The notes under the pieces: generated by a model
The model's input: the letters and a program-made list of their open reading frames with translations, nothing else
Databases searched by the model: none
What the model was told of the DNA's origin: nothing
Position numbers and translations under genes: made by a program
Shown: piece after piece, positions 11,102 to 22,287 of the stretch
Layout of the letters: every line of letters begins with the position of its first letter
Numbering within the stretch: the stretch's first letter is position 1
Origin: DATBQN01 sp963799925
Lineage (GTDB): Bacteria > Acidobacteriota > Thermoanaerobaculia > Multivoradales > UBA5704
Length of the DNA: 64,000 nt
Assembly (NCBI GenBank): GCA_963799925.1
Contig: CAWCYZ010000002.1
Span: forward strand, 806,001-870,000
Reading direction: 5' to 3'

Positions 11102-13899
11102 ATGGTGCGCAGGGTCGCGATCGTCCTGGTCCTCATACTGGCTGCGGCCGCGTGCATCCGGCTTTCGCCGCGAGCGCCGCCGCTTCTGACCGGCGCCGCT
11201 CGCCAGCAGGCGAAGCCCCGCTCGCCCCACGCGCCGAGCCGGCACCCCGAGCCCGGCCGCCGCGGCGCCGGCGGGCCGCGTGCTGGCGCCGCTCTCCGCG
11301 CGGCGAGACGCTCGACCTGCCGCCGCTCGACGAGCAGGTCCCGCGGCCCGAGGCGTTCCTCGGCTACCCGCTGGGCGCCCGCTTCACCTCCTGGGACCGG
11401 ATCGTCGCCTATCTCGAGGCGCTGGACGCGGCCTCGACCGGGTCAAGATGTGGGAGTACGGCCACACCTACGAGGGGCGGCCGCTGAAGCTGGTCGCCGT
11501 CTCCTCGCCGGAGAACCTGGAGCGGCTGGAGGAGATCCGCCGCGACGCCTGCGCCTCGCCGACCCGGCGGCTCTGGCGCGCGACGAGCGCGAGCGCATCG
11601 CCAGCGCCGCACGCCGCTGGTCGTCTGGCTCGCCTACGGCGTCCACGGCAACGAGGCCTCGTCGGCCGAGGCGGCGATGGCGGTCGCCTACGTGCTCGCC
11701 GCCGGCCAGGGGGAGACCGCCGAGATGCTCAAGAACGTCATCGTGCTGATCGATCCGCTGCAGAACCCCGACGGCCGCGAGCGCTACGTCCACGGCTACG
11801 AGCAGCGCCAGGGCGACGAGGCCAACCCGCGGCGCGCCGCCGCCGAGCACTTCGAGCCCTGGCCGGGCGGGCGGCAGAACCACTACCTGATCGACCTCAA
11901 CCGCGACTGGGCGTGGGCGAGCCAGCAGGAGACCCGGCAGCGGATCGCCGCCTATCGGAGCTGGGAGCCGCAGGTCTACGTCGACTTCCACGAGATGGGG
12001 AGCGAGTCCTCCTACTTCTTCCCGCCCCCCTCCGAGCCGATCAACACCGCAGATCGACCGCCGCATCCTCTCCTGGCTCGACACCTTCGGCCGCGCCAAC
12101 GCCGCGGCCTTCGACCGCCAGGGGTGGGTCTACTTCAAGGAGAGAGGACTACGACCTCTTCTATCCCGGCTACGGCGACTCCTATCCGAGCCTGCGCGGC
12201 GCCGTGGGCATGACCTACGAGATGGCCGGCGGCGGCCGCGGCGGCCTGGCGCTGACCCTGCCGGACGGCACCGTGCTCACCCTCGCCGACCGCGTCGCCC
12301 GCCACTTGACGACCTCGCTCGCCACCGTCCGCACGGCGGCGGCGAACGCCCATCGCCTGCTCGCCGACTTCGCCGCCAACCGCGCCGGCGCCGCGGGCGA
12401 GTCGGCGCGGACCTTCCTCTGGACCGCCGACCAGCCGGAGGCGCGGGCCCTCGCCGATCTCCTCGCGCTCCACGGCGTCCGCGTCCGCCAGCTCGCGCGG
12501 CAACGCGACCGTCAAGGCGAAGCGCCTGGCGCGCGGCGGCGGGGCGGGCGAGCGACAAGCGCTTCGCCGCCGGCACCTACGCGGTCTCGACCGCGCAGCC
12601 GCTCGGCAACCTGGTCGGCGCGCTGATGGACCTCGATTCGCCGATGAGCTCGGGCTTCCTCGACCGCCAGCGCCAGCGGCTGGAGCAGAACCTCGAAGCC
12701 CGAGTTCTACGACATCACCGCCTGGTCGCTGCCGCTCGCCTACAACGTCGAAGCCTGGGTGGCGGCAGGCGACGTCGCCGGAGCGCGGCCGCTGGCGCCG
12801 GCCGCGGGCGGCCTCGCCGGCAGCGCCGGGCTCGGCTGCGCTGGTGCCGCCGCAGGGGCTCGCCTCCTACCGGCTCGAGGCGGAGCTCCAGCGGCGCGGC
12901 ATCCGCCACCGCGTGGCGCTCGCGCGCTTCACCGTGGGGCCGGCGCGAGTATCCGGCCGGGACGCTCTTCATCCCGCGCCGCGGCAACTCCGCCGACTTC
13001 GACAAGGAGCTGGCGGCGGTGCTCGCCGGGGAGGTCGGGCTGGCGGGTGGCGCGAGCGACCCGGCCTCCATCGTCGCCCAGGGGATCGACTCCTCCTTCG
13101 AGGTCAGCGGGCTCTCGCTGGGCTCGGGGGAGATGGCGCCGGTCCGCCCGGTGCGGGTGGGCCTGCTGTCGCGGCGAGGGGGTGGACGCCACCTCGTTCG
13201 GCTTCCTCTGGTACCTGCTCGACCGCGAGGTCGGCCTGCGCCACGACCGGCTGGACCTCGCCCAGCCTGCCGCAGCTCGACCTCTCCGAGTTCGACGTCC
13301 TGGTGGTGCCGAACGGCGAGTACGACGACCACATCTCCGAGAAGACCCGTCTGGCGCTCGACGCCTGGATCAAGGACGGCGGGCTGCTCGTCGCGATCGG
13401 CGACGCGGTCGCCTGGCTGCAGGACCACCAGATGACCGCGGTCAAGAGGTGGGAGCCGCCGAAGGCGGCGGACGACCCGGAGAGCAGCGGCAGCGAGGAT
13501 GCCGCCACCGCCGAGCAGCTCGGGCTCGCCGGGCGGCCGATCTTCACCCCCGGCGCGGCGCTCGCCACCCGCATGCAGCGCCACCACCCGCTGACCCTCG
13601 GCCTCGCCTCCTCGCCGGCCGTCCTCTACGAGGGCTCGCTCGTGCTGAGCGCCACGGGCGACCCGCAGAAGGACGTCCTGGTCGCCGCCGACGAGCATCC
13701 GGTCATCGCCGGCTTCGCCTTCCCCGAGGCCGAGCAGCGCCTCTCGGGCTCGCTCCTGGTCGGCACCGAGAGCCGCGGCAAGGGCGCCCTCGTCCTCTTC
13801 GCCGAGGATCCCGACTACCGCCTCTTCTGGCGCGCCACGGCGCCCATCTTCTTGAACGCGCTCCTCTACGGCCCGAGCCTGGGGCTGGGGGCGCGGTAG
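11102..13899 (+). CDS. Secreted M14-family zinc carboxypeptidase, many frameshifts
   Basis: Starts MVRRVAIVLVLILAAAACIR, a signal peptide with a possible lipobox Cys. The M14 domain follows: HTYEGRPLKLVAVSSPENL, YGVHGNEASSAEAAMA (zinc ligands His and Glu), DPLQNPDGRERYVHGYE, LNRDWAWASQQETR, DFHEMGSESSYFFPP (third ligand His) and GAVGMTYEMAGGG (catalytic Glu region). A long C-terminal part (about 12600-13899) has a DJ-1/PfpI-like segment with EFDVLVVPNGEYDDH and DGGLLVAIGDAVAW. Joined length is about 920 residues. Breaks near 11150-11300, 11440, 11545-11610, 12050, 12143, 12500-12540, 12700, 12830, 12945, 13180 and 13262; several show the same single-base insertion at a codon boundary. Likely a periplasmic or outer-surface peptidase. 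Confidence 0.8.
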
Positions 13900-13993
13900 C
13901 GCCGGCGGCAGGAAGTCAAGCACCGCGGCGACGGAGCTTCTGCCAACAGGCGAGGGACAGGCGGCCGTCTCGGAGCCGGATTACACTCCCCGC

Positions 13994-15115
13994 ATGAGCT
14001 TCCACGACGACTGCCTGGTCTTCGACGGCCATACCGACGTGCCGTCGCGGCTGTGGGAGTCGCCGGCCGATCTCACGGAATCCCTTCCCGACCGCCATAT
14101 CGACCTGCCGCGGCTGCGGCGCGGCGGGGTGGACGCGCTGGTCTTCGCGCTCTATGTCCCGGCGTCGCTTTCGGTCGAGGCGGGGCGCGAGCATGCGCGG
14201 ATCCTCTTCCGGCTCTCCCGCCGGCAGCTCGATACCGGCTCCGGCCTGGTCCAGGCGACGAGCGCCGCCGATGTGCGCCGGGCGGCGCGGCGGGGCGAGG
14301 TCGCCGTCGTCTTCGGGCTCGAGAACGGGCGGCCGCTCGGCGCGATCAGAAAATCGGGAGGCCTCCCAGACCCCGGCTTCTTGGGCGAGTGCTCGGCGAT
14401 GGGGGTGCGCTACGTCACCTTGACCCACATCGCGAGCCACGAGTGGTGCGACGCCTCGACCGGGGAGGCCCTCCACGGCGGTCTGGCGCCCGAGGGGATT
14501 CCGCTCATCCGGGAGATGAACCGGCGCGGCATCCTCCCCGACGTGTCCCACGTCTCGGACGCCGCGGTCGCCCAGGTGCTCGCGGTCTCCAAGGTGCCGC
14601 CGGTCGCCTCCCACAGCTCGGCGCGCGCCCTCTGCGACGTGCCGCGGAACCTGCCGGACGAGCTCGTCCGCGAGATCGCCCGGCGCGGCGGGGTGGTGAT
14701 GGCCAACTCCTACGCCGCCTTCGTGGGGCCGCAGGCGGCTCGCGCCAACGCGGAGCGGCTGGCTGAGCTGGGGCCGGCGCTCGCCGAGCTCGAGGAGCCC
14801 TATCTGCGCGAGCCGGTCAAGCACGCCGAGGAGATCCGCCGCCTCTTCGCCGACCATCCCCTGCCGCCGGTGCCGCTCTCGGCGCTCGTCGACCACCTGA
14901 TCCGCCTGGTCGAGCTGGGCGGCGAGGAGCACGTCGGCATCGGCACCGACTTCGACGGCATCGACGCGCCGCTCGCAGGCTTCGAGGACCCCTCCCGCTT
15001 CCCCGACCTGACCGCCGCCCTCCTCGACCGCGGCGTCGACAAGGCCGGCGTGCGCCTCATCCTGGGGGAGAACTTCCTCCGCCTCCTGGCGCAGGCGGAG
15101 AAGACGGCGGGGTAG
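13994..15115 (+). CDS. Membrane dipeptidase (peptidase M19 family)
   Basis: Zinc dipeptidase of the renal dipeptidase family, 373 residues. Metal ligands are visible: FDGHTDVP at the N-terminus (HxD), VVFGLENGR (bridging Glu), LTHIASHEWCD and PVASHSSARAL (His pair). C-terminal GIGTDFDGIDAP carries the conserved Asp. No signal peptide is seen in this frame, unlike the upstream carboxypeptidase. Only one small gap separates it from the M14 gene, so both may serve peptide scavenging. The ATG is only 6 bases after a TACACT box, so a very short or absent leader is possible. Confidence 0.93.
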   Translation: MSFHDDCLVFDGHTDVPSRLWESPADLTESLPDRHIDLPRLRRGGVDALVFALYVPASLSVEAGREHARILFRLSRRQLDTGSGLVQATSAADVRRAARRGEVAVVFGLENGRPLGAIRKSGGLPDPGFLGECSAMGVRYVTLTHIASHEWCDASTGEALHGGLAPEGIPLIREMNRRGILPDVSHVSDAAVAQVLAVSKVPPVASHSSARALCDVPRNLPDELVREIARRGGVVMANSYAAFVGPQAARANAERLAELGPALAELEEPYLREPVKHAEEIRRLFADHPLPPVPLSALVDHLIRLVELGGEEHVGIGTDFDGIDAPLAGFEDPSRFPDLTAALLDRGVDKAGVRLILGENFLRLLAQAEKTAG

Positions 15116-15293
15116 GCCCGCGCGAGGAATTTCCGGCCCCTGTTTTCCCTTGTACCATCTGCTGGAGAGCTGGAAACGAGCGGTCGGTCCCTTGCCAGGG
15201 AGGCTGGGGATCGGTTAGCCTTCGGGATTCTTGACAGCCCACCCGGGGTTCTTCCGAGAGAGACGCGAGCCCCACCCCAAGGAAGGAACGGCG

Positions 15294-15512
15294 ATGAAAG
15301 AAAACATCCATCCCAGGTTGCACCGCGTGACGGTGACCTGCGCCTGCGGCAATCAGTTCGAGACCCACTCGACCAAGAAGGAGATGCGGCTCGAGGTCTG
15401 CAATGCCTGCCACCCGTTCTTCACCGGCAAGCAGAAGCTGCTCGACGCGGCGGGCCGTGTCGAACGGTTCCAGCGCCGCTACCGCAACTCCGAGCCCGTC
15501 AAGACGGCCTGA
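15294..15512 (+). CDS. rpmE: 50S ribosomal protein L31
   Basis: 72 residues, zinc-binding (C+) form: CACGNQFETHSTKKEMRLEV followed by CNACHPFFTGKQK, so the four-Cys zinc site is present. The start has a good ribosome site (AAGGAAGGAACGGCG). rpmE, DUF1385 and prfA in a row is a familiar bacterial arrangement and supports the calls for all three. Confidence 0.97.
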   Translation: MKENIHPRLHRVTVTCACGNQFETHSTKKEMRLEVCNACHPFFTGKQKLLDAAGRVERFQRRYRNSEPVKTA

Positions 15513-15524
15513 CCCCCGCGACGC

Positions 15525-15543
15525 GACGGCTCCGGCCGTCTTT
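15525..15543 (+). terminator. Short hairpin after rpmE
   Basis: GACGGC (15525-15530), loop TCCG, GCCGTC (15535-15540), then TTT. It starts 12 bases after the rpmE stop. The T-run is short, so it may only attenuate. Confidence 0.4.
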
Positions 15544-15566
15544 CGCCATCGCGCAGCACCCTGGCT

Positions 15567-15597
15567 CTCGTCTCCGCCTCAGCCGGGCGGAGACGAG
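15567..15597. other. Perfect 12-bp inverted repeat between rpmE and DUF1385 gene
   Basis: CTCGTCTCCGCC (15567-15578), 7-base loop, GGCGGAGACGAG (15586-15597). No T-run follows, so it is not a classic terminator. It may stabilise the rpmE 3' end or control the downstream gene. Confidence 0.5.
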
Positions 15598-15666
15598 GCC
15601 GCAGCTCCGAGCCCGATCGAGACCGCCTCGATCCCATCCAGTGCTCCATTCCGCCCCCGAGCCACG

Positions 15667-16682
15667 ATGACGTCCAAGCCACAAACCGAGCTGCTGGTCG
15701 GCGGTCAGGCCCTCATCGAAGGCGTGATGATGCGCGCGCCGGGCGCCTACGGCATCGCCGTGCGCCGGCCCGACGGCTCGATCCATCGCGAGAGCGCCAA
15801 GATCCCGAGCCTCGCCGCGCGCTTTCCCTGGGTGAAGCTGCCGGTCGTCCGCGGCGTCGCCGTGCTCTTCCAGTCGCTCGGCATCGGCATCCGCGCCCTG
15901 AACGTCTCGGCGCTGCGGGCGGTCGAGCCGGCGCGGCCGCCGAGCCGACCGCGGGATCTCCCCCAGAGGCGGAGATCTCGAGCTGGGCCGTCGCCAGCTC
16001 GATGATCGTCGGCCTCGGCTTCGGCATCGGCGTCTTCCTCCTGCTGCCGCTCTGGATCACCCAGCTCGCCGAGCATTTCCTCCTCGGGCCGCTCTCCTCG
16101 CTCGCCTTCAACCTGCTGGACGGCGCTCTCCGCGCCGCGTTCTTCCTCGGCTACATGCTCGTCATCTCGCGCTTCCCGGACATCCACCGGGTGTTCATGT
16201 ACCACGGCGCCGAGCACAAGGTGGTGTTCAACCACGAGTCGGGGCTGCCGCTCACCGTCGAGAACGCCCGCGCCCAGAGCCGCCTCCATCCGCGCTGCGG
16301 CACCAGCTTCCTGCTCTTCGTGCTGCTGGTGTCGATCCTGCTCTTCGCCCTGATCCCCAAGACCGCGCCGTTCCTGCTCAAGCTCGGCGGCCGGCTGCTC
16401 CTCGTGCCAGTGGTCGCCGGCCTGTCCTATGAGGTGCTGCGGCTCTCGGCCAAACGCCGGGCGGCGCCGCTCTTCGCCGCCATCGTCTGGCCCGGGCTCC
16501 AGCTCCAGCGGATCACCACCCAGGAGCCGACCGACGACATGCTCGAGGTCGCGATCGTCGCGCTCGAGGAGGCGCTCGCGGCGGACGGGCTGGCCCCTTC
16601 CACCGCCGCCGCGCCGGCCGAGGCGCCTCCGGCCTCCGCCGCATCCCCGGCCTCCGATATCGCGGCCGCCGTCTCCGCCTGA
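15667..16682 (+). CDS. DUF1385 family membrane protein (YqhQ-like), frameshifted near 15940
   Basis: Typical N-terminus LLVGGQALIEGVMMRAPGAY and core VFMYHGAEHKVVFNHESG, SRLHPRCGTSFLLFVLLVSI, VVAGLSYEVLRLSAKR and GLQLQRITTQEPTDDMLEVA, all hallmarks of the family. The frame changes between 15925 and 15960 in the linker after VSALRAVEP; the second frame resumes EAEISSWAVASSMIVGLGFG. Several membrane helices. Function unknown; the gene is commonly found between rpmE and prfA, as here. Joined length about 338 residues. Confidence 0.85.
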
Positions 16683-16706
16683 GGCGGCAGAGCGAGGACT
16701 TCCGCC

Positions 16707-17792
<1,086 letters not shown>

Positions 17793-17868
17793 GCTCTCCA
17801 ACAACGATCGTGAGCGCTCGGCGGCAGCCGGCCTCGGCGGTGCTGAACCGTTCGTGGGGCCGGTAGCC

Positions 17869-18528
17869 CTACCGCGGCCGCCGTCTGGCGCGAATCGAGA
17901 CCGCGATGTCGTCGTTCCGCGGATTGACGAAGTCGAGGCGGATGCGGCCGTCGGGGGTTTCGGTGACGATGGCGGGGATGGAGCTCGCGGTGAGATACCA
18001 GCCGGCGGGGAGGACGACGGCGTCGCGCGGGCGGCCGAAGGTGCGGTCGAAGACCAGCTCGCCGCCGTTCAAGGTGTAGCTCTTGGCATCGGTGTAGGTC
18101 TCGGCGATGCGGAGGCGGACCGAGGTTCCCGGCCGCACGGCGGCGAAGTGCGCCACGACGACCTCGGAGTCGGGCTCGATCTCCTCGCCCTGGGCGCCGC
18201 CGGAGGCGAGCACGTACTTCCCCGTCATGGTCTCGACCTTGAGGATCTCGCCGGTGTCCAAGTTCCGCGCCGACGGCGCCGAGGCGTTGCTCCCCTGGCG
18301 CACGACGTTCAGGTAGCGGTCCACTCCGGGCCGCGACTCCGTATAGTCGTGGTAGAGGTCGAAGGCGTGCGTCTCCGGCGGGCGCAGGAAGTAGACGATC
18401 GAGCGGTCCTGGTGCGCCCGCTCGGAGAAGCGATCGCCCTCGGCGGGTGCCGGTTGGGAGAGCGCCGGTAGCGCGGTGACGGCCGCGAGGAGAGCGATCG
18501 AGAGGCTGCTGCCGCAGGCGAGCTTCAT
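17869..18528 (-). CDS. Exported protein of unknown function, paralogue of the upstream gene
   Basis: 219 residues with a Sec signal peptide (MKLACGSSLSIALLAAVTALPALSQ). The mature part has RSIVYFLRPPETHAFDLYHD and a C-terminal region DAVVLPAGWYLTASSIPAIV that aligns with AIVLPAGYELIACNVPAQVL of the preceding gene. It starts inside the previous stop (ATGA). I do not recognise a named family; beta-rich envelope protein is the most I can say. Confidence 0.75.
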   Translation of the reverse strand: MKLACGSSLSIALLAAVTALPALSQPAPAEGDRFSERAHQDRSIVYFLRPPETHAFDLYHDYTESRPGVDRYLNVVRQGSNASAPSARNLDTGEILKVETMTGKYVLASGGAQGEEIEPDSEVVVAHFAAVRPGTSVRLRIAETYTDAKSYTLNGGELVFDRTFGRPRDAVVLPAGWYLTASSIPAIVTETPDGRIRLDFVNPRNDDIAVSIRARRRPR

Positions 18529-19286
18529 CGGCCCGTGCCATCCAGCCGCCGGGCCGCCTTCGACGCCAGCCTCCGCGCGCGGAGGACCAGCGGCGCCGGG
18601 TCCGGGCCCGTGTGCATGAAGCTGACGACGAGCCGCCCGTCCGGCTGCGGGAGAACCTGTGCCGGCACGTTGCAGGCGATGAGTTCGTAGCCCGCGGGGA
18701 GGACGATCGCGTTGCGCCGGATGCCGAGCGGCCGGGCGAAGACGATGCCGCCGGCGCCTTCGACGGCATAGCTCTTGACGTCCTCGTAGGTCTTCTCGAT
18801 CAGCAGCCGCACGCCGCCGCCGGCGGGCACCGGGCGCGGCAGATGGATGCGGATGTAATCGGTGTCGAGGTCGGCCTCCGGCAGGCCGCTCCGGCGCGCC
18901 TCGCCGCCGCTCACCACCTCGAACGAGAGCGCCTGACCGCTCGCCCGATCGCGCACCGACTCGCCGCTCGCCGTGCTCCCCCGGCGGATCGGATTGAAGA
19001 ACACCGTCGAGCCGGGATCGGTCGCGGTCACCTCGTAGAGGATGTGGAAGCGGCCCGAGCCGGGGGCCAGCAGCTCGTAGCGGGTGTACTCGTCCGCCTC
19101 GCGCACCGGCTCGGCCGCGGGCGCCGGGCCCGCCGGGCCCGCCGGGCGTAAGGCAGCCGCGGCGGTCATCATCGCCCGCGGCGGCGCCGCACAGCCGGCG
19201 AACGCGGCCGTCGAACCGATCAGCCAGGCGAGCGCCGACCGCGCCAAGAGCCGAGAGAGAGGAGCAGGCAGCTGCGGAGCGGGCAC
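18525..19286 (-). CDS. Putative lipoprotein of unknown function, paralogue of the downstream gene
   Basis: 253 residues. N-terminus is a signal peptide with a lipobox-like STAAFAGC. The body shares with its neighbour the sequence order of a YDVKSY/TDAKSY segment (YEDVKSYAVEGAGG here), a LPAGYEL segment and a DGRLVVSF segment. The two genes overlap by four bases and are surely co-transcribed, so they probably act together in the envelope. Confidence 0.75.
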   Translation of the reverse strand: MPAPQLPAPLSRLLARSALAWLIGSTAAFAGCAAPPRAMMTAAAALRPAGPAGPAPAAEPVREADEYTRYELLAPGSGRFHILYEVTATDPGSTVFFNPIRRGSTASGESVRDRASGQALSFEVVSGGEARRSGLPEADLDTDYIRIHLPRPVPAGGGVRLLIEKTYEDVKSYAVEGAGGIVFARPLGIRRNAIVLPAGYELIACNVPAQVLPQPDGRLVVSFMHTGPDPAPLVLRARRLASKAARRLDGTGR

Positions 19287-19427
19287 TGCGGCCGACTATA
19301 TCCCTCCGCTTCCGCCGCGGTTCCTGGTGCGGTTGCCGGTGCGACGAGCGGCACGCGGTCGAGGCGGGTGGTGAGGAAGGCGGTGAGCGGGGCTCCAGCG
19401 ACTCCCTGGCTCTAGAGCTTCCTGGCT

Positions 19428-20693
19428 CTAGCTTCCCGGCTCTACGACGCCGGCGGTGGCGAGCATCGGCAGGCGCATGCGGAAGGTCGCGCCCCGCCCG
19501 GGCCCGTCGCTCGCCGCCGTCAGGCTGCCGCCGTGGGACTCGACCATGGCCTTCGCGATGGCCAGCCCCAGCCCCAGGCCGCCGTAGAGCCGGGAGGTCT
19601 CCGCGGAGCCCTGCTCGAAGGCGTCGAAGACGCGCGGCAGCCGGCTCGCCTCGATGCCGATCCCGCTGTCGCCGACCTCGACGACGACCCAGCCCTCCTC
19701 CCGCCACGCGGTGAGCCGCACCCTCCCTCCCGCCGGGGTGAACTTGACGGCGTTCGAGAGCAGGTTCCAGCAGGCCTGGGTGAGCCGGAGGGCGTCGGCG
19801 TCGAGCACCGCTCCCTCGATCCCGCCGAGGTCGAGCTCGAGCGCCAGCCGCTTCGCGGCGAGCTCGCCGGCGCAGGTCTCGATCGCCTCGTCGAGGATCT
19901 GCCGCAGCGCGACCGGCCGGCGGTCGAGGTCGAGCTTGCCATGCTCGATCCGGGTGAGGTCGAGGAGGCCGTCGATCAAGCGCGCCTCGACGGCCGCGTT
20001 GCGCTCGATGGAGCCGATCTTCAGCCTGACGTCCGGCGGCAGGCGCGTGTCGCCCGCCAGCGCCGAGGCGGCGAGCAGGATGGGCGCGAGCGGCGAGCGC
20101 AGCTCGTGGCTCAACACCGCGAGGAACCGGTCCTTGGCCTGGTTCGCCTCCTCCAACTGGCGCTTCGCCGCGAGGAGCTCCCGCTCCGACCGCTCGCGCG
20201 CCTCGTCCCGGAGGTGCGCCTCGGTGGCGTCCCGCCCCATGGCGACGAAGCCGTCGCCGAGCTTCGAGATCCGGACGTCGAACCATCGCCGCACCGGCTC
20301 GTCCGCCCCGACGTCGTCCACCGGGAGGCGGTCGATGGCGTAGGGGCGGCCGGTCTCGACCACCTCGCGGCAGCGCTCGAAGAGGCCGTTCTCCTGCCGC
20401 CCGAGCAGGAGCTGGAAGAGGCAGAGCCCGAGCTGTCCTCCGCAGGTCGACCCGTTCGCGAGCCGGGCGGCGGCGTTGACGTAGTCGAGGCGGAAGTCCA
20501 CGATGCCGCCGGCCTCGTCGCGCTCCGCGGAGCAGAGCCCGAAGAGGTCGGTCAACGACTCCGCGAGGGCGCGGATCTCCGCCGAGCGGGCCGGCGCGGC
20601 GGGGCCCCCCGGCTCGCCCGGTCGATCGCGCCGGCGCTCGGGCAGCGAGCGGGCCGCACCATCGTCGGGGTCCAACTCGTCACGAGCCGTCAT
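19428..20693 (-). CDS. PAS-domain sensor histidine kinase (cytoplasmic)
   Basis: 421 residues from ATG 20693 (MTARDELDPDDG). PAS-like N-terminal domain (residues about 35-160, with FRLDYVNAAARLANG and WFDVRISKLGDGFVAMGRDAT), a short coiled coil (ERELLAAKRQLEEANQAKD), HisKA with FLAVLSHELRSPLAPILLAA (phospho-His) and HATPase with NLLSNAVKFTPAGGR, VGDSGIGIEASRLPRVFDAF and GGLGLGLAIAKAMVESHGG. No membrane segments and no adjacent response regulator, so it is an orphan kinase. Confidence 0.92.
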   Translation of the reverse strand: MTARDELDPDDGAARSLPERRRDRPGEPGGPAAPARSAEIRALAESLTDLFGLCSAERDEAGGIVDFRLDYVNAAARLANGSTCGGQLGLCLFQLLLGRQENGLFERCREVVETGRPYAIDRLPVDDVGADEPVRRWFDVRISKLGDGFVAMGRDATEAHLRDEARERSERELLAAKRQLEEANQAKDRFLAVLSHELRSPLAPILLAASALAGDTRLPPDVRLKIGSIERNAAVEARLIDGLLDLTRIEHGKLDLDRRPVALRQILDEAIETCAGELAAKRLALELDLGGIEGAVLDADALRLTQACWNLLSNAVKFTPAGGRVRLTAWREEGWVVVEVGDSGIGIEASRLPRVFDAFEQGSAETSRLYGGLGLGLAIAKAMVESHGGSLTAASDGPGRGATFRMRLPMLATAGVVEPGS

Positions 20694-20863
20694 CCGTGTC
20701 CTCTGGTCGATCTTTCTCAGCATAACAGAAAATGCAACGTATCCGGCCGGAAAACACGGCACCGTGCGACCGATGACCGACGATCTCATAGCCGGAGCGA
20801 GCGGTCACGACATCGCCGCGCCGCGCGCGTGACGCCGCGGCGACGGCGCGTGCCGGAGCGCGC

Positions 20864-22180
20864 TCAGCGCTCGGCGAGCGGGACGAAGGGGCGGCGGGTG
20901 GGGCCGGTGTAGATCTGGCGCGGCCGGTTGATGCGGGTGTTCTTGTCTTCCCGCATCTCCTTCCAGTGCGCGATCCAGCCCGGCATGCGGCCGAGGGCGA
21001 ACATCACCGTGAACATGTCGGTGGGGATGCCCATGGCGCGGTAGATGATGCCGCTGTAGAAATCGACGTTGGGGTAGAGCTTGCGCTCGACGAAGAACTC
21101 GTCCTGGAGCGCCGCCTCCTCCAGGTGCTTGGCGATGTCGAGCAGCGGATCCCGCACGCCGAGCTCGCGGAGGACCTCGTCGCTCGTCTGCTTGAGGATG
21201 CGGGCGCGCGGGTCGAAGTTCTTGTAGACGCGGTGCCCGAAGCCCATCAGCCGGAAGCCGGAGCTCTTGTCCTTGGCCATCTCGACGTATTTCTTGTGGT
21301 TGCCGCCGTCGGCCGCGATGCGCTCGAGCATCTCGATCACCTTCTGGTTGGCGCCGCCGTGGAGCGGGCCCCAGAGGGCCGAGATGCCGGACGAGATCGA
21401 GGCGAAGAGGTTGGCCTGGCTGCTCCCCACCATGCGCACCGTCGAGGTGCTGCAGTTCTGCTCGTGGTCGGCGTGGAGGATGAGGAGGAGGTTCAACGCC
21501 CGCTCGAGGACCGGCGGCACGCTGTAGGGCTCGCCCGCCTTGGCGAACATCGTGTACAGGAAGTTGCCGACGTAGGAGAGACCGTCCTGCGGGTCGACGA
21601 ACGGCTCGCCCGCGCGCTGCCTGTGGATGTAGCCGGCGATGGTCTTCACCTGCGCCAGCAGGCGGATCATGTTGCGGTCGCGGTCCTCGTTCTCGGGGTA
21701 GTAGGTCGAGAGGAGGGTCACCAGCGAGGCGAGCGACGCCATGGGATGGGTTTCCCGCGGGTAGCGGCCGACGAGCTCCTTCATCCCGTCGTGAAGGCAG
21801 CCCTCGGCGCCCAGACGACCGCGGAGGTCGTCGAGCTCGGCGTGGCTCGGCAGGTGACCGTAGATGAGCAGATGGCAGATCTCGACGAACTCGGCGCGGC
21901 CGGCGATCTCCTCGATCGGGTAGCCGCGGTAGCGCAGGATGCCCTTCTCGCCGTCGATGAAGGTGATGGCGCTCTCGCAGGCGCCGGTGTTGCCATAGCC
22001 GTTGTCGAGCGTGATGGCGCCGCTCTCGGCGCGCAGATGGGCGATATCGATCCCGGTCTCGCCCTCCGAGCCGACGATGACGGCGAGCGTGTGCTCCTTA
22101 CCCGCGAGCGCCAGCCGCGCCGACTTCGCCGCCGCGCCGGCCGTGGTGGGCTCCTCGACGATCTCTTTCGTAGGTGACAT
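20864..22180 (-). CDS. gltA: Citrate synthase
   Basis: Condenses acetyl-CoA and oxaloacetate. 438 residues. Catalytic His in LHADHEQNCSTSTVRMVG, second His in LMGFGHRVYKNFDPRARI and Asp in LYPNVDFYSGIIYRAMG. FIDGEKGILRYRGYPIEEIA is the usual family block. Length and the long N-terminal beta region suggest the hexameric Gram-negative type. Aconitase lies 25 kb away in this window, so TCA genes are not clustered. Confidence 0.97.
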   Translation of the reverse strand: MSPTKEIVEEPTTAGAAAKSARLALAGKEHTLAVIVGSEGETGIDIAHLRAESGAITLDNGYGNTGACESAITFIDGEKGILRYRGYPIEEIAGRAEFVEICHLLIYGHLPSHAELDDLRGRLGAEGCLHDGMKELVGRYPRETHPMASLASLVTLLSTYYPENEDRDRNMIRLLAQVKTIAGYIHRQRAGEPFVDPQDGLSYVGNFLYTMFAKAGEPYSVPPVLERALNLLLILHADHEQNCSTSTVRMVGSSQANLFASISSGISALWGPLHGGANQKVIEMLERIAADGGNHKKYVEMAKDKSSGFRLMGFGHRVYKNFDPRARILKQTSDEVLRELGVRDPLLDIAKHLEEAALQDEFFVERKLYPNVDFYSGIIYRAMGIPTDMFTVMFALGRMPGWIAHWKEMREDKNTRINRPRQIYTGPTRRPFVPLAER

Positions 22181-22287
22181 GACCTAGGCCTCCCCGACGG
22201 CCGACAACCGCGCCCCGCGGCCCCCAACGTCCCTTGGATTCTACCCCCCCGCTCCCGGGGGGTGCAAGGAAAGGGGGAGGCTCCCTC

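Noticed and set aside
15231..15259. TTGACA promoter of rpmE
   Set aside because: TTGACA is present at 15231, but no -10 lies at 16-18 bases (CCGAGA only).
22243..22262. Terminator of the ABC export operon
   Set aside because: ACCCCCC / GGGGGGT can pair, but neither strand has a T-run and it lies between two minus-strand genes where an mRNA start is also possible.
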